From positions 1 through 64,000 of the forward strand of contig CAZFQS010000017.1 in assembly GCA_964521285.1 (NCBI GenBank): 64,000 nucleotides of DNA. Reading direction: 5' to 3'. This stretch comes from G020354785 sp964521285. Lineage in GTDB: Bacteria; Bacteroidota; Bacteroidia; Bacteroidales; UBA10428. Each line of letters starts with the position of its first letter. Position 1 is the first letter of the stretch. The position numbers and the translations under genes were made by a program. The notes beneath the pieces are model-generated. The model saw only the letters and a program-made list of their open reading frames with translations, did no database searches and was not told the origin of the DNA. This document shows, one piece after another, positions 18,872 to 27,699 of the stretch.

Positions 18872-20056
18872 CTATATACCAAGTTCCTTTTTTACTTCAG
18901 CAAACATTTTTATGGCAAATTCCAGATCCTCCCTGGAATGTGCTGCCGATATCTGTGTGCGTATCCGGGCTTTTCCCTGTGGAACCACAGGATAGAAAAA
19001 GCCTATAACATATACCCCTTTCTCAAGCAACCTTGCTGCCATTTTTTGTGCAAGCTTGGCGTCCCCAAGCATTACCGGTACAATGGGGTGGGTCCCCGGT
19101 AGAATATTAAAGCCGAGTTTTGACATTTCTTCCCTGAAGAAAGTTGTATTTTCATTTAGTTTTACTCTTAAATCATCCGATTCACTTAATAAATCAATAA
19201 CCTTAATCGAAGCTTTTATAATGCTTGGTGCAACTGTATTGGAAAACAGGTAGGGCCGTGACCGTTGTCTTAGCATATCTACTATTTCTTTACGTCCGCT
19301 TGTATAACCGCCACTGGCACCACCCAGCGCTTTCCCCAGCGTTCCGGTAATAATATCAACCCTTCCGATAACATCGTTGTATTCATGTGTTCCGCGTCCG
19401 TTCTTACCCATAAATCCCACAGCATGAGAGTCGTCAACCATTACAAGTGCATCATATTTTTCAGCCAAATCACATATTCCCTTTAAATTGGCTATATAAC
19501 CGTCCATAGAAAAAACACCATCGGTGGCAATTAATTTGAAACGGGCATTTGCTGCCTGCCTCAACTTTTCTTCCAAATCGGCCATATCATTATTCTTATA
19601 GCGGAACCGCTGTGCCTTACAGAGGCGGATACCATCAATTATGCTGGCATGATTTAATTCATCGCTAATCACTGCATCTTCAGCCGAAAGTAAAGTTTCA
19701 AAAAGACCTCCATTAGCGTCAAAGCATGAGGTATATAAAATCGTATCTTCTGTCTTTAAAAACTCTGTAATCTTATTTTCAAGAGTTTTATGAATTTGCT
19801 GGGTCCCACAAATAAATCTTACAGAAGACAACCCATAACCCCAATCGTCATAACTGGAACGTGCAGCTTCAATGATCTCAGGATGAGATGCAAGCCCCAG
19901 ATAATTGTTTGCACAAAGATTTAATACTTTTTTGCCGCCAAGAACTTCGATATTTGCATCCTGCGGACTAACGATTATTCTTTCATCTTTGAAAAGACCA
20001 TCATCTTTTATAGTATTTATCTCTTGCTGCAGATATGATTTCATTTTGCTGAACAT
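18872..20056 (-). CDS. kbl: Glycine C-acetyltransferase (2-amino-3-ketobutyrate CoA ligase)
   Basis: This PLP enzyme of the alpha-oxoamine synthase family splits 2-amino-3-oxobutyrate with CoA into glycine and acetyl-CoA, the second step of threonine catabolism. The fold-type I pattern is clear: ANNYLGLASHPE near residue 50, TDGVFSMDG near 178, DDSHAVGFMG near 208, and the Schiff-base lysine at about K242 in GTLGKALGGASGGY. Its 394 residues match the usual length. It follows tdh by 39 nt on the same strand, the standard pathway pair. The stop codon abuts a REP-like hairpin. Paralogues such as AONS (BioF) or serine palmitoyltransferase are less likely given the tdh neighbour. Confidence 0.95.
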   Translation of the reverse strand: MFSKMKSYLQQEINTIKDDGLFKDERIIVSPQDANIEVLGGKKVLNLCANNYLGLASHPEIIEAARSSYDDWGYGLSSVRFICGTQQIHKTLENKITEFLKTEDTILYTSCFDANGGLFETLLSAEDAVISDELNHASIIDGIRLCKAQRFRYKNNDMADLEEKLRQAANARFKLIATDGVFSMDGYIANLKGICDLAEKYDALVMVDDSHAVGFMGKNGRGTHEYNDVIGRVDIITGTLGKALGGASGGYTSGRKEIVDMLRQRSRPYLFSNTVAPSIIKASIKVIDLLSESDDLRVKLNENTTFFREEMSKLGFNILPGTHPIVPVMLGDAKLAQKMAARLLEKGVYVIGFFYPVVPQGKARIRTQISAAHSREDLEFAIKMFAEVKKELGI

Positions 20057-20095
20057 ACTATTCCCTTTCTTTATTTGATTGATTTGTTTTTCAGG

Positions 20096-21121
20096 TTACA
20101 TCCAATTCAGGATAATTTTTCCGGATAAACCGGAACTCATCAGTTCAAAGCCCTCCTCAAATTCAGTATAATGGAAACGATGGGTGATCACGGGCATTAA
20201 ATCCAGTCCGCCCTGCACCATAACTGTCATCTTATACCAGGTCTCAAACATTTTACGGCCATATATCCCTTTTATAGTTAATCCGTTAAAAACGATAAGG
20301 TCCCAGTTAATCTTTGTCTCCGGTTGGAGTATCCCCAGGAGAGCAATCTTACCCCCGTGTACCATATTCTCCAGCATATTTTCAAATGCCTGTCCGTTTC
20401 CCGACATTTCCAGTCCGACATCAAACCCTTCGATCATTCCCAGTTCTTTTTGAATATCTTTTAAATCTTCTTTGCTTACATCAACTACCCTCGTAGCGCC
20501 CATTTTTTTTGCCAGCTCTAATCTGTAAGGATTGACGTCTGTTATTATAACATATCTTGCTCCCGCATGCCTTGCAATTGCAGCAGCCATAATCCCAATC
20601 GGACCCGCACCTGTTATCAGAACATCTTCACCAATAAGATCAAATGACAGAGTCGTATGAGTGGCGTTACCAATAGGATCAAAGATAGCAAGAACATCTT
20701 CGGGAATATTTGGATCACAATGCCAGACATTGGTTGCGGGTATACAAACGTATTCGGCAAATGAACCATCCCTGGTTACTCCAACACTCATTGTATCCCT
20801 GCATAAATGGAGCCTGCCTGCAAGACAATTCCGGCACTGGCCGCAAACAATATGTCCTTCTCCGCTTACCAGATCACCAACTTTAAAGCCTTTAACATTG
20901 CTTCCAAAACTTTCAACTTCTCCAACAAACTCATGTCCAATTACCATTGGAACAGGAATTGTTTTCTGTGCCCAGGAATCCCATTTATATATATGGATAT
21001 CGGTACCACAGATGGCTGTTTTATGAATTTTTATTCTTACATCATTAATACCTGGTTCCGGAACAGGGACATCTTCCATCCACAATCCTTCTTTTTTATA
21101 TTTTTTTACCAGTGCTTTCAT
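20096..21121 (-). CDS. tdh: L-threonine 3-dehydrogenase
   Basis: A zinc-dependent medium-chain dehydrogenase that oxidises L-threonine to 2-amino-3-oxobutyrate with NAD. The catalytic-zinc region shows AICGTDIHIYKWD (Cys near residue 38) and GHEFVGEV. The structural-zinc loop has CGQCRNCLAGRLHLC near residues 97-111. The nucleotide-binding motif GAGPIGIMAAAIARHAGA follows near 170. The length, 341 residues, equals that of the well-known enteric enzyme. It is followed by kbl, so threonine is converted to glycine plus acetyl-CoA by this pair. Confidence 0.96.
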   Translation of the reverse strand: MKALVKKYKKEGLWMEDVPVPEPGINDVRIKIHKTAICGTDIHIYKWDSWAQKTIPVPMVIGHEFVGEVESFGSNVKGFKVGDLVSGEGHIVCGQCRNCLAGRLHLCRDTMSVGVTRDGSFAEYVCIPATNVWHCDPNIPEDVLAIFDPIGNATHTTLSFDLIGEDVLITGAGPIGIMAAAIARHAGARYVIITDVNPYRLELAKKMGATRVVDVSKEDLKDIQKELGMIEGFDVGLEMSGNGQAFENMLENMVHGGKIALLGILQPETKINWDLIVFNGLTIKGIYGRKMFETWYKMTVMVQGGLDLMPVITHRFHYTEFEEGFELMSSGLSGKIILNWM

Positions 21122-21185
21122 TTAACACTTTTTACTACCTGTTTAAACAGACTTTTAATCAAATTTATAAAAATAAAGTTAATAT

Positions 21186-21284
21186 AGTGACAGCGCCCTT
21201 AATTGACTGAAGATCAATTATATATAAGGAAGGAATGACGCCTGTAATACGCTGTTTCTCTTAAAGTTACGGTCACTGTCCCTT
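21186..21284. repeat. Degenerate REP-like element between tdh and the transaldolase gene
   Basis: AGTGACAGCGCCCTT at 21186-21200 and GGTCACTGTCCCTT at 21271-21284 are two opposed half-copies of the GACAGCGCCC palindrome, 70 nt apart. They could form a long imperfect stem, with intervening sequence unrelated to the family. It fills most of the intergenic gap directly before the transaldolase stop. Confidence 0.55.
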
Positions 21285-21285
21285 C

Positions 21286-22527
21286 TCAACTAATAATAGA
21301 CTTTATTCTTTCATCCAGTTGTGCCTGGTCACTGGTAAATGAGGCTAATCCGGCAAGATTTAACAGGGTATCAATCGCCAACTCGCTACTTGCAATGCGG
21401 ACAGCCCATTTTTTGTGTACAGGAATCTTTCCGTCAACGGAAATGGTATTTAAATCATTATCTGACAATTCAGGAAAAAGGTCATTGCACCCTGCTTCTT
21501 TTGTCAGCTTTATTAATTCCTCCCCAGTCCCTGGCGTATTTTTACCCAGCTCTTTTGCCAGCTCCATTTCTTTTTCACTTACATCCCAGAGTTTATTAAT
21601 AAATAATTCTTTCGTACTTATATTATCAAACAAACTAATATTGTAATCCTCTTCAATCCTGCTGCGAAAATTTCCATCCAAATCTTCTGATGCTGATTTT
21701 GCGACATTTACCGGCATAGTAAATACATCTAATCCGGCCAGCAATGGCAGTTGATCCGCACTTCGTAAGCTGGCAGCTATTAACCTGGTTTTATTGGAAT
21801 CAGTGCCTGTAAGTTTATTTATTATCCTCTGTGAGCTAAGGGTAGCCTTTTCACCAGCATATCTTCCGTCCCCCAGTTCATTACTTTTGAAATAAGCTCC
21901 AATTCTTCCCAGAAATACATTCTGATAATTTGGTCTGGCAATGGCTGCTACTAAAGCATTTTGCCTCGCACTGAATTCCAGGGTAAAGTTAACAGGAACT
22001 CCCAGGTCTCTTAGCTTTTTTGCCCCTATTATACCTGCAGCTGTGTACGGCACCTTTATTAAAAAATTGCCGGGATGAATATCATGAAACCTTAATCCGT
22101 ATTCAACCATTCCATCTATATCGTGAGCTAAATTTGTATGCAGCTCAACACTCACCCTGCCTCCGAATATACTTACAAGCCTCAGCCCATGCCTTGCATT
22201 TAAAATAAATGCAATCTCCATGATACGGCTCTGAAGGTCAAGGTTTTTTAAAAGATGATTTGTTTTAGCAATAAATGTGTCATATATACCCTTCTGTATC
22301 TCCGTATTCAGGAGAGTATTATTAGTTGTAAGTCCGGTCATGTCTAATGACCATATTTCTGAAGCACTCTCAATATCACCGGTATCTAACCAGAGTTCGG
22401 TTCCTGTTTTTTTAAGATTTGACCAGAAAGAAGATGATTCTGCCTTAATTCTGTCTTTACCTGGCTCTATTCCTTCCCGGGCAATAGCTTTTGTATCTTT
22501 GGCAAGTCTGGAGTTTGCGGCAATCAT
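21286..22527 (-). CDS. Transaldolase-family protein
   Basis: The TIM-barrel transaldolase pattern is present: WLDTGD with Asp at residue 48, LTTNNTLLN with Asn at 69-70, VSVELHTNLAHD with Glu near 128, and the Schiff-base lysine at about K158 in FLIKVPYT, followed by GVPVNFTLEFSARQNALVA. These enzymes transfer a dihydroxyacetone unit between sugar phosphates in the pentose phosphate pathway. At 413 residues it is longer than the roughly 210-residue and 320-residue classes, with extra N- and C-terminal segments. It lies between a susD and tdh, set off on both sides by REP-like palindromes. Sugar specificity cannot be assigned; a fructose-6-phosphate aldolase-like activity is an alternative. 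Confidence 0.8.
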   Translation of the reverse strand: MIAANSRLAKDTKAIAREGIEPGKDRIKAESSSFWSNLKKTGTELWLDTGDIESASEIWSLDMTGLTTNNTLLNTEIQKGIYDTFIAKTNHLLKNLDLQSRIMEIAFILNARHGLRLVSIFGGRVSVELHTNLAHDIDGMVEYGLRFHDIHPGNFLIKVPYTAAGIIGAKKLRDLGVPVNFTLEFSARQNALVAAIARPNYQNVFLGRIGAYFKSNELGDGRYAGEKATLSSQRIINKLTGTDSNKTRLIAASLRSADQLPLLAGLDVFTMPVNVAKSASEDLDGNFRSRIEEDYNISLFDNISTKELFINKLWDVSEKEMELAKELGKNTPGTGEELIKLTKEAGCNDLFPELSDNDLNTISVDGKIPVHKKWAVRIASSELAIDTLLNLAGLASFTSDQAQLDERIKSIIS

Positions 22528-22539
22528 AGTGTGAATTTT

Positions 22540-22590
22540 AAGAGGAGGCTGCGCCCTAAAGGTTGCTGTCCCCTGGCGCTGTCCCCTCTT
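22540..22590. repeat. Imperfect REP-like palindrome between susD and the transaldolase gene
   Basis: AAGAGGAGGCTGCGCC near 22540-22555 opposes GGCGCTGTCCCCTCTT at 22575-22590 with three mismatches, and a further GCTGTCCCC lies at 22565-22573. It matches the dispersed GGGGACAGCGCC family. It lies six bases from the susD stop and can act as an RNA hairpin there. Confidence 0.65.
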
Positions 22591-22595
22591 CTATA

Positions 22596-24233
22596 TTATT
22601 CATATCCGGAATTCTGTTCAATAACACCTTCCATAAGTTCGAGTTCACTCTCCGGAATCGGGAATAAACCTTTTTTAGCTACAAAGTTACTTCCATCCGC
22701 ATCTAGGCTTTGTAAATTAACGGAATTGGAATAATCTCCATCATCTGTATCATCAATATACGTAAGTATATCAACCAGCTTAGTGAAATCGCCCTTACAA
22801 GAGCGGAGGATATCCCAGTATCGTATACCCTCACAAGCCAATTCCAGTTTTCGTTCGGCAAATATATCATCGAGTGAAATGCTATTATAATTATGGGAAT
22901 CATCCCCAAAAGCCCTTTCACGTACCTTGTTAATATGACCAAGCGCTGTACCTTCGTCGCCGGTAATAAAATGCAGTTCAGCCGCCATGAGAAGAACATC
23001 TGCAAAACGGATTATTATATAATCTTCAAAACCATCACGTTGCCAGTCAGGGGTTGCTTCACGCTGGCCATTCACATAAGCAAGCATATATTTTTTAGTA
23101 TTATAGCCTGAATACTGGGCTTGCTGGTTAGCTACATGATTATAGACCAATAATGTATCGACTAAACCTTCATCATCCCATGAAAGGATAGTAGCTGTCC
23201 GTCTTGTATCGCTGGTATCATATGCATTCCATAATGAAGGCAGTACCGGTATCGCACCCCAGCCTTGCCCGTAGGGTTCAATATTTGTATTACGCGGACC
23301 AATCATACGTAAAAACGGAAAGTTATACGGATTGCCAGAAGGATTATACCTGACCGACCAGATAACTTCTCGATTAACTTCACCTGCATACGCGTCAATG
23401 CTTGTATCACCTCCCAGTTCGGAATAGGTAGGCACCCTCCAGAGACTGGCAAATTCCGGGACCAAATCGTGTCCGCTATTAATGATGATGTCATCAATAT
23501 AACTACGTGTATCCTGTAAAGTAAATCCATTTAAATCCGTGTCATTATAATAACCGCTGTAATACATATAAACCCTTGCTATCATAGCTTCTGCAGCCCA
23601 CTTTGTTGCACGGCCCCAATTTTCAGGCTTCATTGCATCATAACTTGCAGAGAGTCCGTTTTCAGCACAAAATATAAGGTCGTCCATTATTAATGTAAAC
23701 AGCTCTTCAGCGGGTGTCCTGCCAGGTATGTCATCCGGGGTGATAGTATGGTCGAGGGCAGGTATTTCGCCAAACATCCTGGTAAGATAAAAATGGAAAT
23801 ATGCCCTGAGGAACCTGGCTTCAGCCTGATATTGCAATCTTAATGCCTCATTCCCTGTCCAGTCAATAAGTTCTTCATTTTCAAGGTAAACATTGGCACG
23901 GTAAATACCGCCATAATAGAAGGTCCAGGCCTCCTGGTTAACACTGGGTCCCGGTAACTGCATGCCCCTGTCAATTGATGTAAAACCACCGCCATCTCCT
24001 GTTCCAGCTCCTCCGGTACAGTTATCTGAAGCAATTTCGGAGTAAATCATAGAACACCACCAGTCATCATGCAGTAACATATTATATACTGATGTAATGG
24101 CCTGGGTTGCATCTGCTGGTGTTCTATAAAAATTTTCAACAATCGATGAAGTTGTTGGTAGTCTTTCAGTAAAATCTTCAGTACAGCTAAGTACCAACAA
24201 TATAATGATCACTAACAATATTATTTTTTTCAT
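22596..24233 (-). CDS. SusD/RagB-family outer-membrane lipoprotein (pair C)
   Basis: The very short signal ends in LVLSC with the lipidated Cys at residue 17. The N-terminal region has RLPTTSSIVENFYRTPADATQAIT, the typical SusD helix that reads a binding partner. The C-terminal RagB hallmark is IFAERKLELACEGIRYWDILR near residues 470-490, and the protein ends PIPESELELMEGVIEQNSGY, close to the canonical IP..E...N..L.QNPGY. It starts 12 nt after its SusC. The pair belongs to the common carbohydrate-type SusD lineage, unlike the FAS1-linked pairs A and B. Ligand unknown. Confidence 0.93.
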   Translation of the reverse strand: MKKIILLVIIILLVLSCTEDFTERLPTTSSIVENFYRTPADATQAITSVYNMLLHDDWWCSMIYSEIASDNCTGGAGTGDGGGFTSIDRGMQLPGPSVNQEAWTFYYGGIYRANVYLENEELIDWTGNEALRLQYQAEARFLRAYFHFYLTRMFGEIPALDHTITPDDIPGRTPAEELFTLIMDDLIFCAENGLSASYDAMKPENWGRATKWAAEAMIARVYMYYSGYYNDTDLNGFTLQDTRSYIDDIIINSGHDLVPEFASLWRVPTYSELGGDTSIDAYAGEVNREVIWSVRYNPSGNPYNFPFLRMIGPRNTNIEPYGQGWGAIPVLPSLWNAYDTSDTRRTATILSWDDEGLVDTLLVYNHVANQQAQYSGYNTKKYMLAYVNGQREATPDWQRDGFEDYIIIRFADVLLMAAELHFITGDEGTALGHINKVRERAFGDDSHNYNSISLDDIFAERKLELACEGIRYWDILRSCKGDFTKLVDILTYIDDTDDGDYSNSVNLQSLDADGSNFVAKKGLFPIPESELELMEGVIEQNSGYE

Positions 24234-24245
24234 GATTCTTCGCTT

Positions 24246-27200
24246 TTAAAATGTTACATTAACACCAATCAGATAAGTGCGGGCAGCAGGATGGAAACCT
24301 ATGTCAATACCAGAAGCATATGCATCCTGTAAAAGCCCTTCATCATCGTAATAGGATCCGTAACCCACTTCAGGATCCAAACCATCATATTTTGTAATGG
24401 TCAGCAGGTTAGTGGCCGATATATATATCCTGAATCGCTGAAAAGGTGCATTCCTGAGCAGTGACTTGAAATCGTAGCCAATGTTAATGCTTTTAACCCT
24501 CAGGAAGTCCGCATCATGCACAGACAAATCACCAAATTTGCGCCAGTTTTGGTTAGATTCACTACTAAGTGTAACACGGGGCATTGTATTAGATGTACCT
24601 TCACCTTCGTCAATTATTCCATTTTCATTCACATCGATCCAATGCCAGCGGTCCAGTATATCAGTCATATAGTTACCATAGAAGCGTTCTTCCATTCTAT
24701 ATGCTCTGACTATCTGATTTCCGGCCTGACCCTGAATATTCATGGAGAAATCAAAACCTCTCCAGGAAAGGGCAACGTTAAATCCGTAAATGAAATCGGG
24801 ATTCGGATCCCCTATCATAGTCTTATCATCGTTATTAATTACGCTATCTCCATTAAAATCAACTCGTCTTACATCACCGGGATCGGCAGTACGTTGCATT
24901 GATCTGTTATTCAGACCTATATAGCTATCAATTTCTTCCTGTGTCTGAAAAATACCATTGGTTATAAATCCCCAGAAATATCCTAAAGGATACCCTTCCT
25001 CCACACGATAAAACTCTTCTGAGCCATTGTATAATACACTTTCTGATCCGTTAATAACTTCACCGGGTACTTCAGTAACCTCGTTTTTATTATGAGCCAT
25101 ATTAGCCCTAATATCAATCATTAGGTCTCCGAAGTTTTTAATATATCCCAACTCAAATTCGACTCCGGTATTTATTACATTGCCTCCATTGATATAAGGA
25201 TTAGTAGTACTTATACCGGCAATACCCGAAATACCCGGAACTGTTGATGGGACAATCCAGTCTTTGCTGTTCTTCCTGTACCAGTCGAATGTAAACCTGA
25301 AATTATTCAGGAACCGTGAATCAAATCCAATGTTGGTCTGTGTTGATGCTTCCCATTTTAAATTCTGATTGGGGAGTATATCAGGAGATATGCCAACCTG
25401 CCTGCCGCTTCCAAAAGAATATATTCTGTCCAGACTTCCAACAGTTGCCAGGAATCTATATGGCTGACTGGGTTCTTTACCATTTTGTCCCCAGCTTGCA
25501 CGTATTTTCATGTAATTTAACCAGTTAACAGATTCAAGAAATTTCTCCTCAGAGATTGCCCAGCCGGCTGATACTGCAGGAAAATAACCAACCCGGTTAT
25601 TCTGACCGAATCTTGAGGAAGCATCCCTTCGCAGTGATATGGTGGTCATGTACTTCTCCTTGTAATTGTAACTTATACGTCCGAAATATGAAAACCGGCT
25701 GTCACCTTTTCCATAATCACCTTTTAGTATTGCAGTATCTATAGTTGTAACATTTGTCAGAACCGGTTCAATATTTGATAAATATCCCTCTATTCTTCCT
25801 TCAACTTTAAAAAACCTGTTATCCTGAATGTTCATACCTGCCATTGCCAGAATATTGTGATCCCCGAAGATTGTCTCATAAGTAAGTGTATTATCAATAT
25901 TATAATAGAATTTGCGCTCCATATCCTGCTCGTATATGGGGATAGCATTGTATGTAGCAGGTGTTAATATGAATGAATCTGTAGCGTTTGATATATGATT
26001 AAAGCTGAGAGATCCGCCAAAATCGGACCTTAACCTCAGTCCAGGTACTATTTCCAGTTCGGCATAAATATCTCCGATTATATCATCATACTTCTTTACT
26101 TCGTTAAAGTTATAATGCATGGAAGCGATTGGATTAATCTGCTGATCATTAAATGAGGATCTACCAAAGCCATCGTAAACATCAGGATCATAAACATCAA
26201 TAAGAGGGCTGGCTTCAATAAGAGATCTCAGGAAGTTATTATACTGATTGCCAACGCCAAGTCCATGTACACGTCTGTTTGTATAAGTCAGGTTCTCACC
26301 TACTTTAAGGTATTCCTTTATCTTATGTTCCGAGTTAATACGCACACCTATGCGTTCATACCTCGATTTATCCTCGTAATTAAAGATGCCTTCCTCATTA
26401 TTGTATGATAATGATATTGAATATGTTGATATTTCAGTACCTCCTGTAATTCCTAAATAATGGCTTTGAACAGGCGCATTTTTGTTGTAGGCTTCCTCCT
26501 GCCAGTCCGTTCCCTCACCCAGATTATCTATATAATCCTGGGTGAAAAAAGGATCATTTCCCACATTAGTGCTGGCCTCGTTCATTATCATTGCATATTC
26601 TTTTGCGTTTAGCATATCAACCTTTTTTGACGCATTTGAGATCCCATAATATGCATCATAGGTAATTTGAGGTTCTCCAGCTTTTCCTTTCTTTGTAGTA
26701 ATAAGTATAACACCATTTGCAGCCCGTGATCCATATATCGCCGCAGAAGCAGCATCTTTCAAAACATCTACTGTTTCAATGTCCGAAGGATTCAGGGTGT
26801 TAAGGTTACCGGGTACACCATCAATCAGAACCAGCGGATTGTTATCATTTGGTGACGATAGTCCGCGTATACTTATATTATAATCAGAGCCAGGCTGGCC
26901 CGATTGTTTTACAATTATCATACCAGGAGTAAGCCCCTGTAATGATGATTCCAGGCGGTTAGCATTGTTCTTCACCAGGTCTTCGTTCCTGACCTGACTG
27001 GTTGCACCCGTAACCAGCTTTTTTTTCTGTACACCATACCCAACCACCACTATCTCTTCCATATCTTCAGCTATAAATGCAAGTCCGACATCTATAACTG
27101 TTTGATCAGTTACAAGTATTTCCTGTGGCTGGTAGCCAATATATGAGAAAACCAGTGTCACCCCCGAATCATATATATTAAGTGTATAGGTTCCGTCAGC

Positions 27201-27404
27201 ATTTGTAGCAGTACCTATCATAGTGCCTTTGATCAAAACACTGGCTCCTGCTAAAGGTTCCCCGCTGACTTTATCGGTAACAGTTCCGGAAATAGTTATT
27301 TCCTGGGCATTTACATTATGACTGCTCAGTATAAAAAAAAGCAAAACCATAATGCTATGCATTATCAAATAATAATGCCAATTCTGTTTTAATCTTATTT
27401 TCAT
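24246..27404 (-). CDS. SusC/RagA-family TonB-linked outer-membrane transporter (pair C)
   Basis: The signal peptide ends near residue 33 (NVNAQ). A carboxypeptidase-regulatory-like domain with VTDKVSGEPLAGASVLIKGT occupies about residues 36-115, followed by the canonical TonB-contact segment MEEIVVVGYG. The plug includes ISIRGLSSPNDNNPLVLIDGVPG and VLKDAASAAIYGSRAANGV, and the barrel ends YLIGVNVTF with a terminal Phe. At 1052 residues it is typical. It is the first gene of the susCD-transaldolase-tdh-kbl train. Upstream lies a 295-nt region with three REP-like palindromes. Confidence 0.95.
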   Translation of the reverse strand: MKIRLKQNWHYYLIMHSIMVLLFFILSSHNVNAQEITISGTVTDKVSGEPLAGASVLIKGTMIGTATNADGTYTLNIYDSGVTLVFSYIGYQPQEILVTDQTVIDVGLAFIAEDMEEIVVVGYGVQKKKLVTGATSQVRNEDLVKNNANRLESSLQGLTPGMIIVKQSGQPGSDYNISIRGLSSPNDNNPLVLIDGVPGNLNTLNPSDIETVDVLKDAASAAIYGSRAANGVILITTKKGKAGEPQITYDAYYGISNASKKVDMLNAKEYAMIMNEASTNVGNDPFFTQDYIDNLGEGTDWQEEAYNKNAPVQSHYLGITGGTEISTYSISLSYNNEEGIFNYEDKSRYERIGVRINSEHKIKEYLKVGENLTYTNRRVHGLGVGNQYNNFLRSLIEASPLIDVYDPDVYDGFGRSSFNDQQINPIASMHYNFNEVKKYDDIIGDIYAELEIVPGLRLRSDFGGSLSFNHISNATDSFILTPATYNAIPIYEQDMERKFYYNIDNTLTYETIFGDHNILAMAGMNIQDNRFFKVEGRIEGYLSNIEPVLTNVTTIDTAILKGDYGKGDSRFSYFGRISYNYKEKYMTTISLRRDASSRFGQNNRVGYFPAVSAGWAISEEKFLESVNWLNYMKIRASWGQNGKEPSQPYRFLATVGSLDRIYSFGSGRQVGISPDILPNQNLKWEASTQTNIGFDSRFLNNFRFTFDWYRKNSKDWIVPSTVPGISGIAGISTTNPYINGGNVINTGVEFELGYIKNFGDLMIDIRANMAHNKNEVTEVPGEVINGSESVLYNGSEEFYRVEEGYPLGYFWGFITNGIFQTQEEIDSYIGLNNRSMQRTADPGDVRRVDFNGDSVINNDDKTMIGDPNPDFIYGFNVALSWRGFDFSMNIQGQAGNQIVRAYRMEERFYGNYMTDILDRWHWIDVNENGIIDEGEGTSNTMPRVTLSSESNQNWRKFGDLSVHDADFLRVKSINIGYDFKSLLRNAPFQRFRIYISATNLLTITKYDGLDPEVGYGSYYDDEGLLQDAYASGIDIGFHPAARTYLIGVNVTF

Positions 27405-27535
27405 AAATATTAAGTTTAATGGTTACAGCTAATTTAGTTAATTTATAGGAATCCCAGAAATATATGATCTTTTTATAAATCTCAACGGATTATTATGATA
27501 AATAATACATTATATAATGTTAAAAAAGGGGGAAA

Positions 27536-27650
27536 AAGGCGCAAAAAAGGGTACAGCGCTGTGAGAGGGGATAGCGCCCTTAAAGGGCGCAGTCCCTAAG
27601 TTGATAAAAAAAAGGGGACAGCGCCCTTGTCGCTGTCCCCTTTTATATAT
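27536..27650. repeat. Triple REP-like palindrome cluster
   Basis: Three copies of the dispersed GGGGACAGCGCCC element lie head to tail: GGGTACAGCGCT at 27550-27560, an AGGGGATAGCGCCCTT/AGGGCGCAGTCCCT stem at 27567-27597, and a perfect 14-bp AAAAGGGGACAGCG/CGCTGTCCCCTTTT stem at 27610-27623 and 27631-27644. The last has T runs on both strands and sits 56 nt past the SiaC-like stop, so it probably terminates that transcript. The rest of the 27405-27699 gap is AT-rich; it should hold the promoter for the susC gene, which I cannot pinpoint. Confidence 0.78.
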
Positions 27651-27699
27651 GTTTACTGCAGGGAACTATAAGATATTCAAAAGAACATGAAAATACACA

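Noticed and set aside
20661..21187. Plus-strand frames of 121-126 codons over tdh
   Set aside because: They are antisense to a full-length, motif-complete threonine dehydrogenase gene.
27536..27650. Possible CRISPR array
   Set aside because: The three repeats are self-complementary, differ from each other and are not separated by equal-length unique spacers; no cas genes are present.
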